Below are positions 7,101 through 13,337 of a DNA stretch of 13,337 nucleotides, one piece after another. The notes below the pieces were generated by a model, which searched no databases, was not told the DNA's origin, and saw only the letters and a program-made list of their open reading frames with translations. How positions within the stretch are numbered: position 1 is the stretch's first letter; the number at the start of each line of letters is the position of its first letter. A program made the position numbers and the translations under genes. This DNA is from Chitinophagaceae bacterium (lineage in GTDB: Bacteria; Bacteroidota; Bacteroidia; Chitinophagales; Chitinophagaceae), in the NCBI GenBank assembly GCA_003455235.1, contig DMRT01000307.1, forward strand, positions 1 to 13,337. Direction: 5' to 3'.

Positions 7101-9184
7101 CGCTGGTGTCTTTTGAAAAAGAGTGCCTGACTTATTATGAGAAAGGATTGAATACCGGTAACCTGGAATATGCGGCCTGGAACCTGTACACCCATTCCAA
7201 TTCCGTCTTTTTCAGGGGAGGTAAAATTTCGGAGATCGTTGAAATGTTTGAGAGCTATGAGAAATTCTACGTCCGCCATCGCCAGCTCAATGCGTACGGA
7301 GCTTCACTGGTCATTAAAAATACGCTGAACAAACTGCTTGATCCGGGTTATGTTTCGCTGCTGGATGACCAGGAAGAGCAGCAGCTGTTCAACGTGGAAA
7401 GTAAGGCCAACAACACCGTTTTTTTATTCGTGTACAACTTCATGAAAATCTTCACGGGTGCCTGGCACAATCAGTATGCAGATGTGCTTAAAAATGTTCT
7501 TCAGAATCAAAAGGACATTGAAAATACAGCGAGTTTATACTGGCAGCCTTATTTCAGGGCCCTTAAAACGGTTATATACATTAACTGTGCTTTTGAAAAT
7601 GCGCTGGACTATAAAAAAATAAAAAAGGAAATAAAGAGCGACCGGAAAAAGATTGCAGCAGCCAATACCCTTTTTGAAGGAAATGTTGGCTGGATACAGG
7701 ACCTGATGGATGCTGAAATGGAGTCGTTTGAAAAGCGGGTGGTCAATCACCAGTTGTATAGCCAGGCATCGGATAAAGCAAAAAAATACGGGTTTCATTT
7801 CCCGGCGCTGCTCATCGAATTGATGCGGATTCAGAAAATGAAATACCTGAAATTGAATGGAGCGTATGATTATTTTAGTGCCATTAAAGCAAACCTGTCT
7901 TACTTTGAGATGCACAGTGTCATCTATGCCTGGGAAACCAAATACCCGGAGCTGAAGGAGCAGAAAAAAAGCAATAACCGGGGAGCGCAAAACAGCGACA
8001 CATTTACGGCAGACCAATTTGATGCCCGGACCATCATTAAAACCACCGAAATATTGAGCGGTGAAATTGTGCTGGACAAACTCATTGACAAGATGATGCA
8101 GTTTGCGATGGAAAATGCCGGGGCCCGGTATGGGTGTTTCATGATTAAGAAAGACAACCGGTACGAACTGGTGTCGCAGAAGTTTGCGGATGAGCAGGAA
8201 AAAAGCAAGGGCAGGCCCAATGGTATACCGGTTAGTATCTTCAATTATGTAAACCATACCGGTGAGCCATTGATACTGGACGCTGCTTCTGATACGGCTC
8301 CTTATAATAACGACCCTGATGTGCTGGCCGCTGCCGAAAAATCGGTTATGTGTGTGCCCATCATTCACCAGAACGCATCGATCGGCATGCTGTACCTCGC
8401 CAACCAGCTTTCTAAATCTGTATTCACCGAAGAACGGGTGGGCTTGCTGAAAATGCTGGCGGGGCAGATGGGGGTGAGCCTCCAAAATGCCATCCTGTAT
8501 GAGAACATGGAAAAGCTGGTAGAGAAGAGAACGGAACAGCTGGCACAGCAAATGCTGAAGACAGACAGCCTGCTTCTTAACATTCTGCCACAGGAAGTGG
8601 CAACTGATTTAAAGGAGCATGGCAAGGCCACGCCCAGGTATTACCGGGATGCAACAGTATTATTTTGTGATATTGTGAACTTTACCCGGCGTGCCGAAAA
8701 ACTAACGGCTGAAGAACTGATCGAGGAGCTTGATCTTTGTTTTAAAGCATTTGATGGGATCATTGCACGCCATGGCATTGAGAAGATCAAAACAATTGGC
8801 GATGCATACCTGTGTGTGGGCGGTATCCCCACGGAAAGCAGCGACCATGCCCTCAATGCCGTCAGGGCTTCCATTGAAATCCAGCAATGGATGCAGGATA
8901 CGCTTACCGAAAGGGCTAAAACCAATAAAGACTTCTTCAAGCTACGCATCGGTATCCATTCCGGGCCAGTGGTGGCGGGCGTGATGGGCAGTTCTAAATT
9001 TGCCTATGATATCTGGGGTGATACCGTGAATACAGCATCAAGGCTTGAACAAAATGGAGAGGGCGGTAAAATTAATATCTCAGAATCGGTTTACGCCGCC
9101 GTGCATACACAAATTCCCTGTATTTACCGGGGTGAAATAGAGGCGAAAAATAAAGGGATGCTTAAAATGTATTTCGTTGCCTGA
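4121..9184 (+). CDS. Multidomain signalling protein: Ser/Thr kinase-like, STAND/AAA ATPase, TPR-like, GAF, class III adenylate cyclase (1687 aa)
   Basis: Domains in order: (a) protein-kinase-like, about 7-265, with Lys36, HKDLSPEN (119-126), DFE (140-142), SPEQTGRMNRGVDYRSD (168-184) and YSLGVIFYE (186-194); (b) STAND/AAA ATPase, about 290-570, with Walker A GLSGLGKT (321-328) and Walker B LLLFIDDWQWAD (446-456); (c) a long helical TPR-like region, about 740-1275; (d) GAF, about 1305-1460; (e) coiled-coil linker, 1460-1500; (f) class III cyclase, 1508-1687. The cyclase keeps metal Asp1517 and Asp1561, and Asn1637/Arg1641 in WGDTVNTASR. Lys1557 and Asp1630 are the ATP-selecting residues, so cAMP is the predicted product. 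Parts a-d resemble the large kinase-AAA-GAF proteins that elsewhere usually end in a histidine kinase. Here the output is a cyclase. No TM segment or signal peptide is seen, so it is cytosolic. GTG at 4115 is in frame two codons upstream; ATG 4121 is preferred. The gene shares the oxygenase transcript and ends before the terminator at 9257. Physiological input is unknown. Confidence 0.93.
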   Translation: MASEKKYEILETIYDGDHSTIYRTRHDKSGKEVILKQSKNPANAGLYNEYNLLLDQEEDSSEIEITELAKVPVLMRPFYNGKSLRQEIDSKNYGLVFFFNVCFKIIEELQKIHSKKIIHKDLSPENILVNLSEDKVHIIDFEFGTRQQFQNTNYKGLSVIEGNLAYISPEQTGRMNRGVDYRSDYYSLGVIFYEVLCGKKPFEHLSAQELIHCHIAMVPPSLTAVDGQIPAMLAAVINKLMAKNAEERYQSLTGLLIDLEHCKKEWIRTGTVADFELRKGDLPVRLNVTQKLVGRKAEIEKIFSLFEEAASGKKILLGLRGLSGLGKTMLVRETARLLTAGKGAYITGKFDSLQRNVPYYGWSQALDQLAELLLTESEEDIALCRRLLNETMQGLEADILAIAPRWKAILVDVPVLPQLNPKEQQSRVRFAVSLFFQSILKITKPLLLFIDDWQWADDASIELLRSISGDGSLRTLFMVMSYRHNEANSTHPFVRVLNDIETNQQEVLADHNLIVDFLELKPLTADDTNEILSETFSIAKTDTKELGDLIYAKTQGNPFFINQLLDHLYGKKYIWLNAADNTWKWNIAGIRELAVNENIATVIIDKIKNNSPQNLEVLTYASCLGNDFSLASLHFITQIPEPDLHNQLWEAIRENIIEPVDSDYKFVPGFYEKNKTRIKFRFTHDRIQQALYSLTEPAQREELHFKAAEFIITNPAEIENVFITANHLASCGNLLQNSKHRKKSAEILLEAGQWAFSSGAYESSYVFLSLFEKIAEQEGEINISNYSLLIQSAYLNKKEDKVREYTDKAFGMAKGKIERSGIYEAVLKGSIAMNQLNEAIATARKAFQELGFTIPRKQAGKFQVVWAAIKTQITFPSKKIKEITRFPKMTDEVGIALMQLIYNALEAFFFVERNTYPLLIFKMINLSNKLGNTPESIIGYGSYGLILAGVMHKPEAGYSAGKEAMKLFETFDAPQLVSAAGFVDTTMISHWKESLVSFEKECLTYYEKGLNTGNLEYAAWNLYTHSNSVFFRGGKISEIVEMFESYEKFYVRHRQLNAYGASLVIKNTLNKLLDPGYVSLLDDQEEQQLFNVESKANNTVFLFVYNFMKIFTGAWHNQYADVLKNVLQNQKDIENTASLYWQPYFRALKTVIYINCAFENALDYKKIKKEIKSDRKKIAAANTLFEGNVGWIQDLMDAEMESFEKRVVNHQLYSQASDKAKKYGFHFPALLIELMRIQKMKYLKLNGAYDYFSAIKANLSYFEMHSVIYAWETKYPELKEQKKSNNRGAQNSDTFTADQFDARTIIKTTEILSGEIVLDKLIDKMMQFAMENAGARYGCFMIKKDNRYELVSQKFADEQEKSKGRPNGIPVSIFNYVNHTGEPLILDAASDTAPYNNDPDVLAAAEKSVMCVPIIHQNASIGMLYLANQLSKSVFTEERVGLLKMLAGQMGVSLQNAILYENMEKLVEKRTEQLAQQMLKTDSLLLNILPQEVATDLKEHGKATPRYYRDATVLFCDIVNFTRRAEKLTAEELIEELDLCFKAFDGIIARHGIEKIKTIGDAYLCVGGIPTESSDHALNAVRASIEIQQWMQDTLTERAKTNKDFFKLRIGIHSGPVVAGVMGSSKFAYDIWGDTVNTASRLEQNGEGGKINISESVYAAVHTQIPCIYRGEIEAKNKGMLKMYFVA

Positions 9185-9256
9185 ATCAGTATGGCTGCTG
9201 CCTTTGATAAGTTCTGCATCTTCATGGGAAGTATACCGGTTAAAAACATTTCTGCT

Positions 9257-9292
9257 AAACAAAGAGCCCCGTTTTAACGGGGCTCTTTGTTT
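9257..9292. terminator. Symmetrical, probably bidirectional terminator between convergent genes
   Basis: AAACAAAGAGCCCCG (9257-9271) pairs with CGGGGCTCTTTGTTT (9278-9292), a perfect 15-bp stem extendable by two A-T pairs in the loop. The outer arm gives TTTGTTT on whichever strand is read, so it can stop both the cyclase transcript (plus) and secDF (minus, stop codon at 9310). Bases 9185-9256 hold nothing else that I can recognise. Confidence 0.9.
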
Positions 9293-9309
9293 ATAACTAA
9301 GAAGGTAAT

Positions 9310-12252
9310 TTATTTTTTCACTTCTTCTGCCGAGTCGGCAGCGCCCAATGGCTTGTTCTTGGCAAAATCAACCAGTACAGGGACACCCACAAAAATGGAA
9401 GAATACGTACCGGTGATTACACCGATCAGCATGGCAAAAGCGAAACCACGTGTTACCTCGCCACCAAAGATGAACAGGATCAGCAGGGTGAGGAATACCG
9501 TGAGCGAGGTCATGATGGTACGGCTCAGGGTATCGTTGATGGCCCGGTTGATGATGGTGGTTTTGGTGGCACCTTTCATATCGCGGCTGTATTCACGGAT
9601 ACGGTCGAACACAATCACGGTATCGTTCATTGAGAAACCAATCACCGTAAGTATCGCAGCAATGAAGTGCTGATCGATTTCCAGGGGGAAGGGTACTATG
9701 TTCTTGAAGAACGAGAACACCGCCAGGGTAACAAATACGTCGTGCAGCAGGGTGAAGATCGTTCCCATGGAATACCTCCAGTCGCGGAAGCGGATGAAGA
9801 TGTACAGGAAGATGATCAGGATCGCAAAGATGGTGGCCTTGATGGAGCCCCGTTTCAGGTCTTCCGAAATGCTCGGCTGTACGGCAGAGAATCCCTGGAT
9901 ATTATTTTTGGCGAACTGTGCTTCGGTGGTATTGGCCGGTAATACTTTTTTAAGGCCTTCGTATAATTTGGCAATCACGGCACTGTCGGCATTGTCTTTT
10001 TCCTTCAGGTAGGCCGTGGTAATGTTCAGGTGGCGGGAGTCATTTACCGTTTTGATGGTGGGGTTATCTCCTTCCAGTGCAACTTTAAGATCGTCGCGGA
10101 TCTCGTCGGGGCGTATGGCCTTGTCGAACTGAACGGTATAGCTGCGGCCTCCCTTGAATTCAACACCAAGGTGGAACCCGTTGAAATAAGAAGCCACGCC
10201 GCCAATCAGCACCACCACCGATATCATGTAGGCATACTTCCTGAATTCGATGAAACGGTAGTTGGCGTGTTTAAATATCTTTTTAGAAATTGCTGTGAAA
10301 TAATTGAAGTGGCGGTTCTTTTTTGTCCAGAAATCGGTGATGAGCCTCGATACGAGGATACCGCAGAACAGCGACAACAGGATACCGATGATCTGTGTGG
10401 TGGCAAAACCAAGCACAGGTCCAAGGCCGAAATAGAACAGGATCACGGCCGTCAGCAATGACGTTACGTGGGCGTCAATAACCGGGGCCAGTGAACGACG
10501 GTAGCCGTCCTGCACCGCCAGCTGGTACGATTTTCCTTTAACGAGTTCTTCTTTTATCCTTTCAAAGATGATTACGTTAGTATCCACTGCCATACCAATG
10601 GTAAGCACCAGACCGGTGATACCGGCAGCTGTGAGGGTAAAGCCCATGGCGGTTAATACACCGATGGTGAACAGCAGGTTTAAGATCAATGCAATATTAG
10701 CCACCCATCCGCCGGTGTTATAATATACCAGCATCAGGATAAAGATCACCAGGAAAGAGATGCCGAATGCCATGGCGCCGCCTTTTACCGCTTCGTTACC
10801 AAGGGTGGGTCCAACCACCTGCTGGGCCACAATTTTGGCGGGCGCATCCAGTTTACCAGATTTTAAGATGTTGGCAAGATCCTGTGCTTCCTGAACGGTG
10901 AAATTACCGGCGATCTCGGAGCTTCCGCCTTCGATGGCCTCGTTTACATTCGGAGCAGAGTATACGATATCATCCAGGGCAATGGCAATGGGGCGGCTTA
11001 CGTTTTTACCGGTAAGACGGGCCCATGTTTTGGCACCTGTCTCTGTCATTTCCATTTTAATGGCCGGGCGTCCTTTATCGTCGAAATCCTGGCGGGCTTC
11101 CCGAACGCCTTCACCTTCCAGCGGAGCTTTGTCGGTGCCGGTCTGCATTTTAATGGCATACAGCGGGAAGATGCGTTCAGAACCTTTGGCTGCTTTCTCT
11201 TCTATACCCAGCAGGAATTTGCAATTGGCAGGCAGGGCATTCTTTACCACATCGTTGTTGATGTATTCATAAAACAAACCGGTATCCTTTAACGCCACCA
11301 TACCAATATTGGGGGAGAAGAACACTTTACCGCTATTGTTATCACGCTGCGGAGCGATCACGTTCATCACCCGGATGAGCGCATTTTCATTACCGGTAAC
11401 CTTGGTGGTATCCACTTTGGTAGTATCGGTAACGCCATTGAGATAATTCTGGAGACTTTTGTTGGCGGTGTTCAGGAAAGGATCCAGGTCATCCAGGCGG
11501 TACACTTCCCAGAACTGCAGGTGAGCAGATGCCTGTAATAATTTACGTACCCTTTCAATATCGGTAACGCCGGCCAGTTCCACGTTGATGATGCCTTTGT
11601 TTTCATCAAAGTTGATGTTGGGCTGGGCTACACCGAATTTATCAATACGGCGAACCAGTACTTTATAGGTTTCTTTGATGGCACCGGCAGCGATGGTTTT
11701 TATTTTGGTTGTAACGGCTTCGTCGTTATCACCGATCTTCACTTCTTTACCTGGCCCGGCAAATAAAGCGGCCAGCTTACCGGGCCCGTTCTGTTTGATG
11801 TATTCTTTGGTGAACAGGGTGATGAAATCACCTTCCACCTTACCCTTTTGCTGGATGGCTGTTCGGAGGGCAATCAGCAGCTGCGGGTCTTTTGAATTAT
11901 TGCTGAGGGATTTTACCAGGTCATTCAGGTTTACATCCATGGTTACACTGATACCGCCCTGCAGGTCGAGGCCCAGGTTCAGTTCATTGGCCTTGCATTG
12001 CTGGTAAGTGGTACCAAAAACGGGATAGATGCTTTTTTCGCCGGTGCTGTCGAGGATTCTTTTTTTCCGGGCTTCAATCGCTGCCGTTCTTTCTGCACCT
12101 TTTAAGTCGGGCATCGTGGACTTAACAATCTTCTCGGCTTTTGCTGTTACGGAGTTTTCATAGTTACGCACAACCCATGTATAGGATAACTCCCACAGAG
12201 AGATCACTATCAACGCAATCGTGAAGAACCACACCAAACCTTTTAATTTCAT
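9310..12252 (-). CDS. secDF: Protein translocase subunit SecDF (fused SecD-SecF, 980 aa)
   Basis: SecDF is the RND-family auxiliary unit of the Sec translocon. It uses the proton gradient to pull exported proteins out on the periplasmic side of the inner membrane. The SecD half (about 1-640) has an N-terminal TM (about 5-27), the P1 start NLGLDLQGG (92-100), a large periplasmic part, and the TM block beginning at VVGPTLGNEAVKGG (479-492) with MAVDTNVIIFERI (554-566). The SecF half (about 660-980) starts with TM 673-690 and GVEFKGG (696-702), then QPSISEDLKRGS (792-803), SMNDTVIVFDRIRE (874-887) and LSRTIMTS (909-916). Asp557, Asp877 and Arg911 sit where Thermus SecDF has charged residues implicated in proton flow (assignment from memory of the family). 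A fused SecDF of about 1000 residues is usual in Bacteroidota. It is a single gene with its own -7 box upstream, and no frameshift or truncation is seen. Confidence 0.97.
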   Translation of the reverse strand: MKLKGLVWFFTIALIVISLWELSYTWVVRNYENSVTAKAEKIVKSTMPDLKGAERTAAIEARKKRILDSTGEKSIYPVFGTTYQQCKANELNLGLDLQGGISVTMDVNLNDLVKSLSNNSKDPQLLIALRTAIQQKGKVEGDFITLFTKEYIKQNGPGKLAALFAGPGKEVKIGDNDEAVTTKIKTIAAGAIKETYKVLVRRIDKFGVAQPNINFDENKGIINVELAGVTDIERVRKLLQASAHLQFWEVYRLDDLDPFLNTANKSLQNYLNGVTDTTKVDTTKVTGNENALIRVMNVIAPQRDNNSGKVFFSPNIGMVALKDTGLFYEYINNDVVKNALPANCKFLLGIEEKAAKGSERIFPLYAIKMQTGTDKAPLEGEGVREARQDFDDKGRPAIKMEMTETGAKTWARLTGKNVSRPIAIALDDIVYSAPNVNEAIEGGSSEIAGNFTVQEAQDLANILKSGKLDAPAKIVAQQVVGPTLGNEAVKGGAMAFGISFLVIFILMLVYYNTGGWVANIALILNLLFTIGVLTAMGFTLTAAGITGLVLTIGMAVDTNVIIFERIKEELVKGKSYQLAVQDGYRRSLAPVIDAHVTSLLTAVILFYFGLGPVLGFATTQIIGILLSLFCGILVSRLITDFWTKKNRHFNYFTAISKKIFKHANYRFIEFRKYAYMISVVVLIGGVASYFNGFHLGVEFKGGRSYTVQFDKAIRPDEIRDDLKVALEGDNPTIKTVNDSRHLNITTAYLKEKDNADSAVIAKLYEGLKKVLPANTTEAQFAKNNIQGFSAVQPSISEDLKRGSIKATIFAILIIFLYIFIRFRDWRYSMGTIFTLLHDVFVTLAVFSFFKNIVPFPLEIDQHFIAAILTVIGFSMNDTVIVFDRIREYSRDMKGATKTTIINRAINDTLSRTIMTSLTVFLTLLILFIFGGEVTRGFAFAMLIGVITGTYSSIFVGVPVLVDFAKNKPLGAADSAEEVKK

Positions 12253-12297
12253 AATAAGTAACTTTTAGTAGCTAGTTTGTTGAATTTTAGAAGTGTG

Positions 12298-12305
12298 CAA
12301 AGATA
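12298..12305 (-). promoter_or_regulatory. Candidate -7 promoter box for secDF
   Basis: The minus strand reads TATCTTTG, an exact TAnnTTTG match. It ends 45 bases before the secDF ATG at 12252, implying a leader of roughly 35-40 nt. No clear -33 TTG was found at the expected spacing. The 125-bp divergent gap must also serve the plus-strand hydrolase gene. There I see only TAATTTTA at 12337-12344 with a poorly spaced TTTG, too weak to call. Confidence 0.5.
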
Positions 12306-12377
12306 GGGGAAAAACCCGTTTGCTCCTGTTGGCGGTTAATTTTAGAATTTTCCGGATTTTGCAGTTAAATCGGCAAT

Positions 12378-13337
12378 ATGATGCCCAAATTCCCGGGATT
12401 CCCGCATTTACTGGCAGGATTGGCATTCCTGCTTTCCTGTTCAGCCACCAGGCATACCCGCAACATGGATAACAAGCCTGTTACCATCACTGCTGCCAGG
12501 CCCGCCGATACAGTAAAAACAGATGATTTTCTTGAATCCCTGCTGAAGCAGTTCCCCCAGTATTTTTCAGCCATCTTAAGCAACCGAAGCGACCTGAATG
12601 TACAGGTGATCTATACCCAGGTAAACAGGGGGCGAAATGGCATTGCCTCCCTCAGGAACCATTACTTTAACGTGAACCCCGCCCGTTATTTCTACCCGGC
12701 TTCCACGGTAAAGCTGCCCATTGTACTGCTGGCCCTGCAAAAGCTGCAAGAGTTAAAAGCAACCGGCATCGACCGCAATACCACCATGATCACCGAAACC
12801 TCGTTCAGCGGACAAACCGCTGTTTACAACGATCCCACGGCGCCGGATGGAAAGCCATCCATCGGGCATTACATCAAAAAAATACTGATGGTGAGCGATA
12901 ACGATGCCTATAACCGCCTCTATGAGTTTTTGGGCCAGGAATACATTAATACTGAACTGCATAAAAAAGGATACGAAGATGCCCAGATCCTCCACCGCCT
13001 GGATGTGTTCTTAACCCCCGAAGAAAACAGGCAAACAAATCCCATCCTGTTTCTGGACAGCAGTGGAAATACCGTATACCGGCTGCCGGCTTTACGAAAC
13101 GGGGCTGTGTATGTACAGCGTACCGACAGCCTGGGCCAGGGATTTTACAAAGGCGGGGTACTGATGAACGGGCCGATGGATTTTTCAAGAAAGAACAGGC
13201 TTAGTCTTGAAGACCTGCACCAGATCCTGCTGAGTGTGATTTTCCCGGATAAAGTGCCATCGGGCCAGCGCTTTAATATCAGTGAAGACGACCGTCAGTT
13301 TGTTGTGAAATACATGAGCCAATACCCAACAGAAAGC
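12378..13337 (+). CDS. Lipoprotein serine hydrolase, class A beta-lactamase-like fold (partial, N-terminal 320 aa)
   Basis: The reading frame is open from ATG 12378 (a second ATG follows at 12381) to the window edge, so the C-terminus is missing. Residues 1-21 are a lipoprotein signal: a hydrophobic stretch, LLAGLAFLLSC, ending in a lipobox with Cys21, so the mature protein should be lipid-anchored in the envelope facing the periplasm or surface. The catalytic part has SxxK as Ser109-Thr-Val-Lys112 in YPASTVKLPIVLLALQKL, and SDN at 173-175 in KILMVSDNDAYNRLYEFLG. This is the active-site pair of class A beta-lactamases and related serine hydrolases. The context wording (FYPASTVKLP, then DNDAYNRLYEFLG) looks to me more like the beta-lactamase2-type hydrolases common in Bacteroidota than a classical resistance enzyme. 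The KTG triad would lie past the edge. Substrate unknown; a cell-wall or ester role is possible. It is divergent from secDF. Confidence 0.85.
   Translation, partial: MMPKFPGFPHLLAGLAFLLSCSATRHTRNMDNKPVTITAARPADTVKTDDFLESLLKQFPQYFSAILSNRSDLNVQVIYTQVNRGRNGIASLRNHYFNVNPARYFYPASTVKLPIVLLALQKLQELKATGIDRNTTMITETSFSGQTAVYNDPTAPDGKPSIGHYIKKILMVSDNDAYNRLYEFLGQEYINTELHKKGYEDAQILHRLDVFLTPEENRQTNPILFLDSSGNTVYRLPALRNGAVYVQRTDSLGQGFYKGGVLMNGPMDFSRKNRLSLEDLHQILLSVIFPDKVPSGQRFNISEDDRQFVVKYMSQYPTES

Noticed and set aside
7535..8551. Long open frame of 338 codons on the minus strand
   Set aside because: It lies entirely antisense to the TPR/GAF/linker part of the cyclase gene, whose plus-strand frame shows clear domain motifs. 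The minus-strand translation shows no recognisable domain and a composition typical of antisense frames.
10030..10461. Plus-strand open frame of 143 codons (and neighbours at 9287, 10898 and 11675) opposite secDF
   Set aside because: All are antisense shadows of secDF, whose motifs run without interruption through these bases.

Overview
The window looks like chromosome from a Bacteroidota member, most plausibly Chitinophagaceae or a close relative. The pointers are a fused SecDF of 980 residues, near absence of Shine-Dalgarno sequences, several exact matches to the Bacteroidota -7 promoter box TAnnTTTG close to gene starts, and moderate GC content. No RNA gene, CRISPR array, intact mobile element or origin was seen. 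Taxonomic placement is inference, because no search could be run.

Layout. (1) Bases 1-1155, minus strand: the N-terminal 204 residues of an acyl-CoA (methylmalonyl-CoA) mutase large subunit, running off the left edge. It lies 23 bp behind a small single-TM protein of unknown function, probably in one operon. (2) 1275-1613, plus: an A-type Fe-S carrier (HesB/IscA/SufA/ErpA family), divergent from the above and closed by a clear intrinsic terminator at 1640-1669. (3) 1670-1831: an intergenic stretch with a tandem 19-bp direct repeat. (4) 1832-9184, plus: a two-gene unit. The first gene is an unusually long carotenoid cleavage oxygenase (748 aa) with a cationic amphipathic N-terminal helix. The second is a 1687-aa signalling protein with the order Ser/Thr-kinase-like, STAND/AAA ATPase, helical TPR-like region, GAF, coiled-coil linker, class III nucleotide cyclase. 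A symmetrical terminator at 9257-9292 separates it from the convergent next gene. (5) 9310-12252, minus: secDF. (6) 12378 to the right edge, plus: a lipoprotein serine hydrolase with class A beta-lactamase-like motifs (SxxK, SDN), truncated by the window.

The most interesting unit is the oxygenase-cyclase pair. An enzyme family that makes retinal-like apocarotenoids sits directly upstream of a multidomain sensor whose output domain is predicted to make cAMP. A plausible but unproven reading is that the apocarotenoid, or the state of its membrane substrate, is sensed by the GAF/STAND/TPR part and converted into a cyclic-nucleotide signal. The flanking genes (mutase, Fe-S carrier, SecDF, serine hydrolase) look like ordinary housekeeping or envelope genes.
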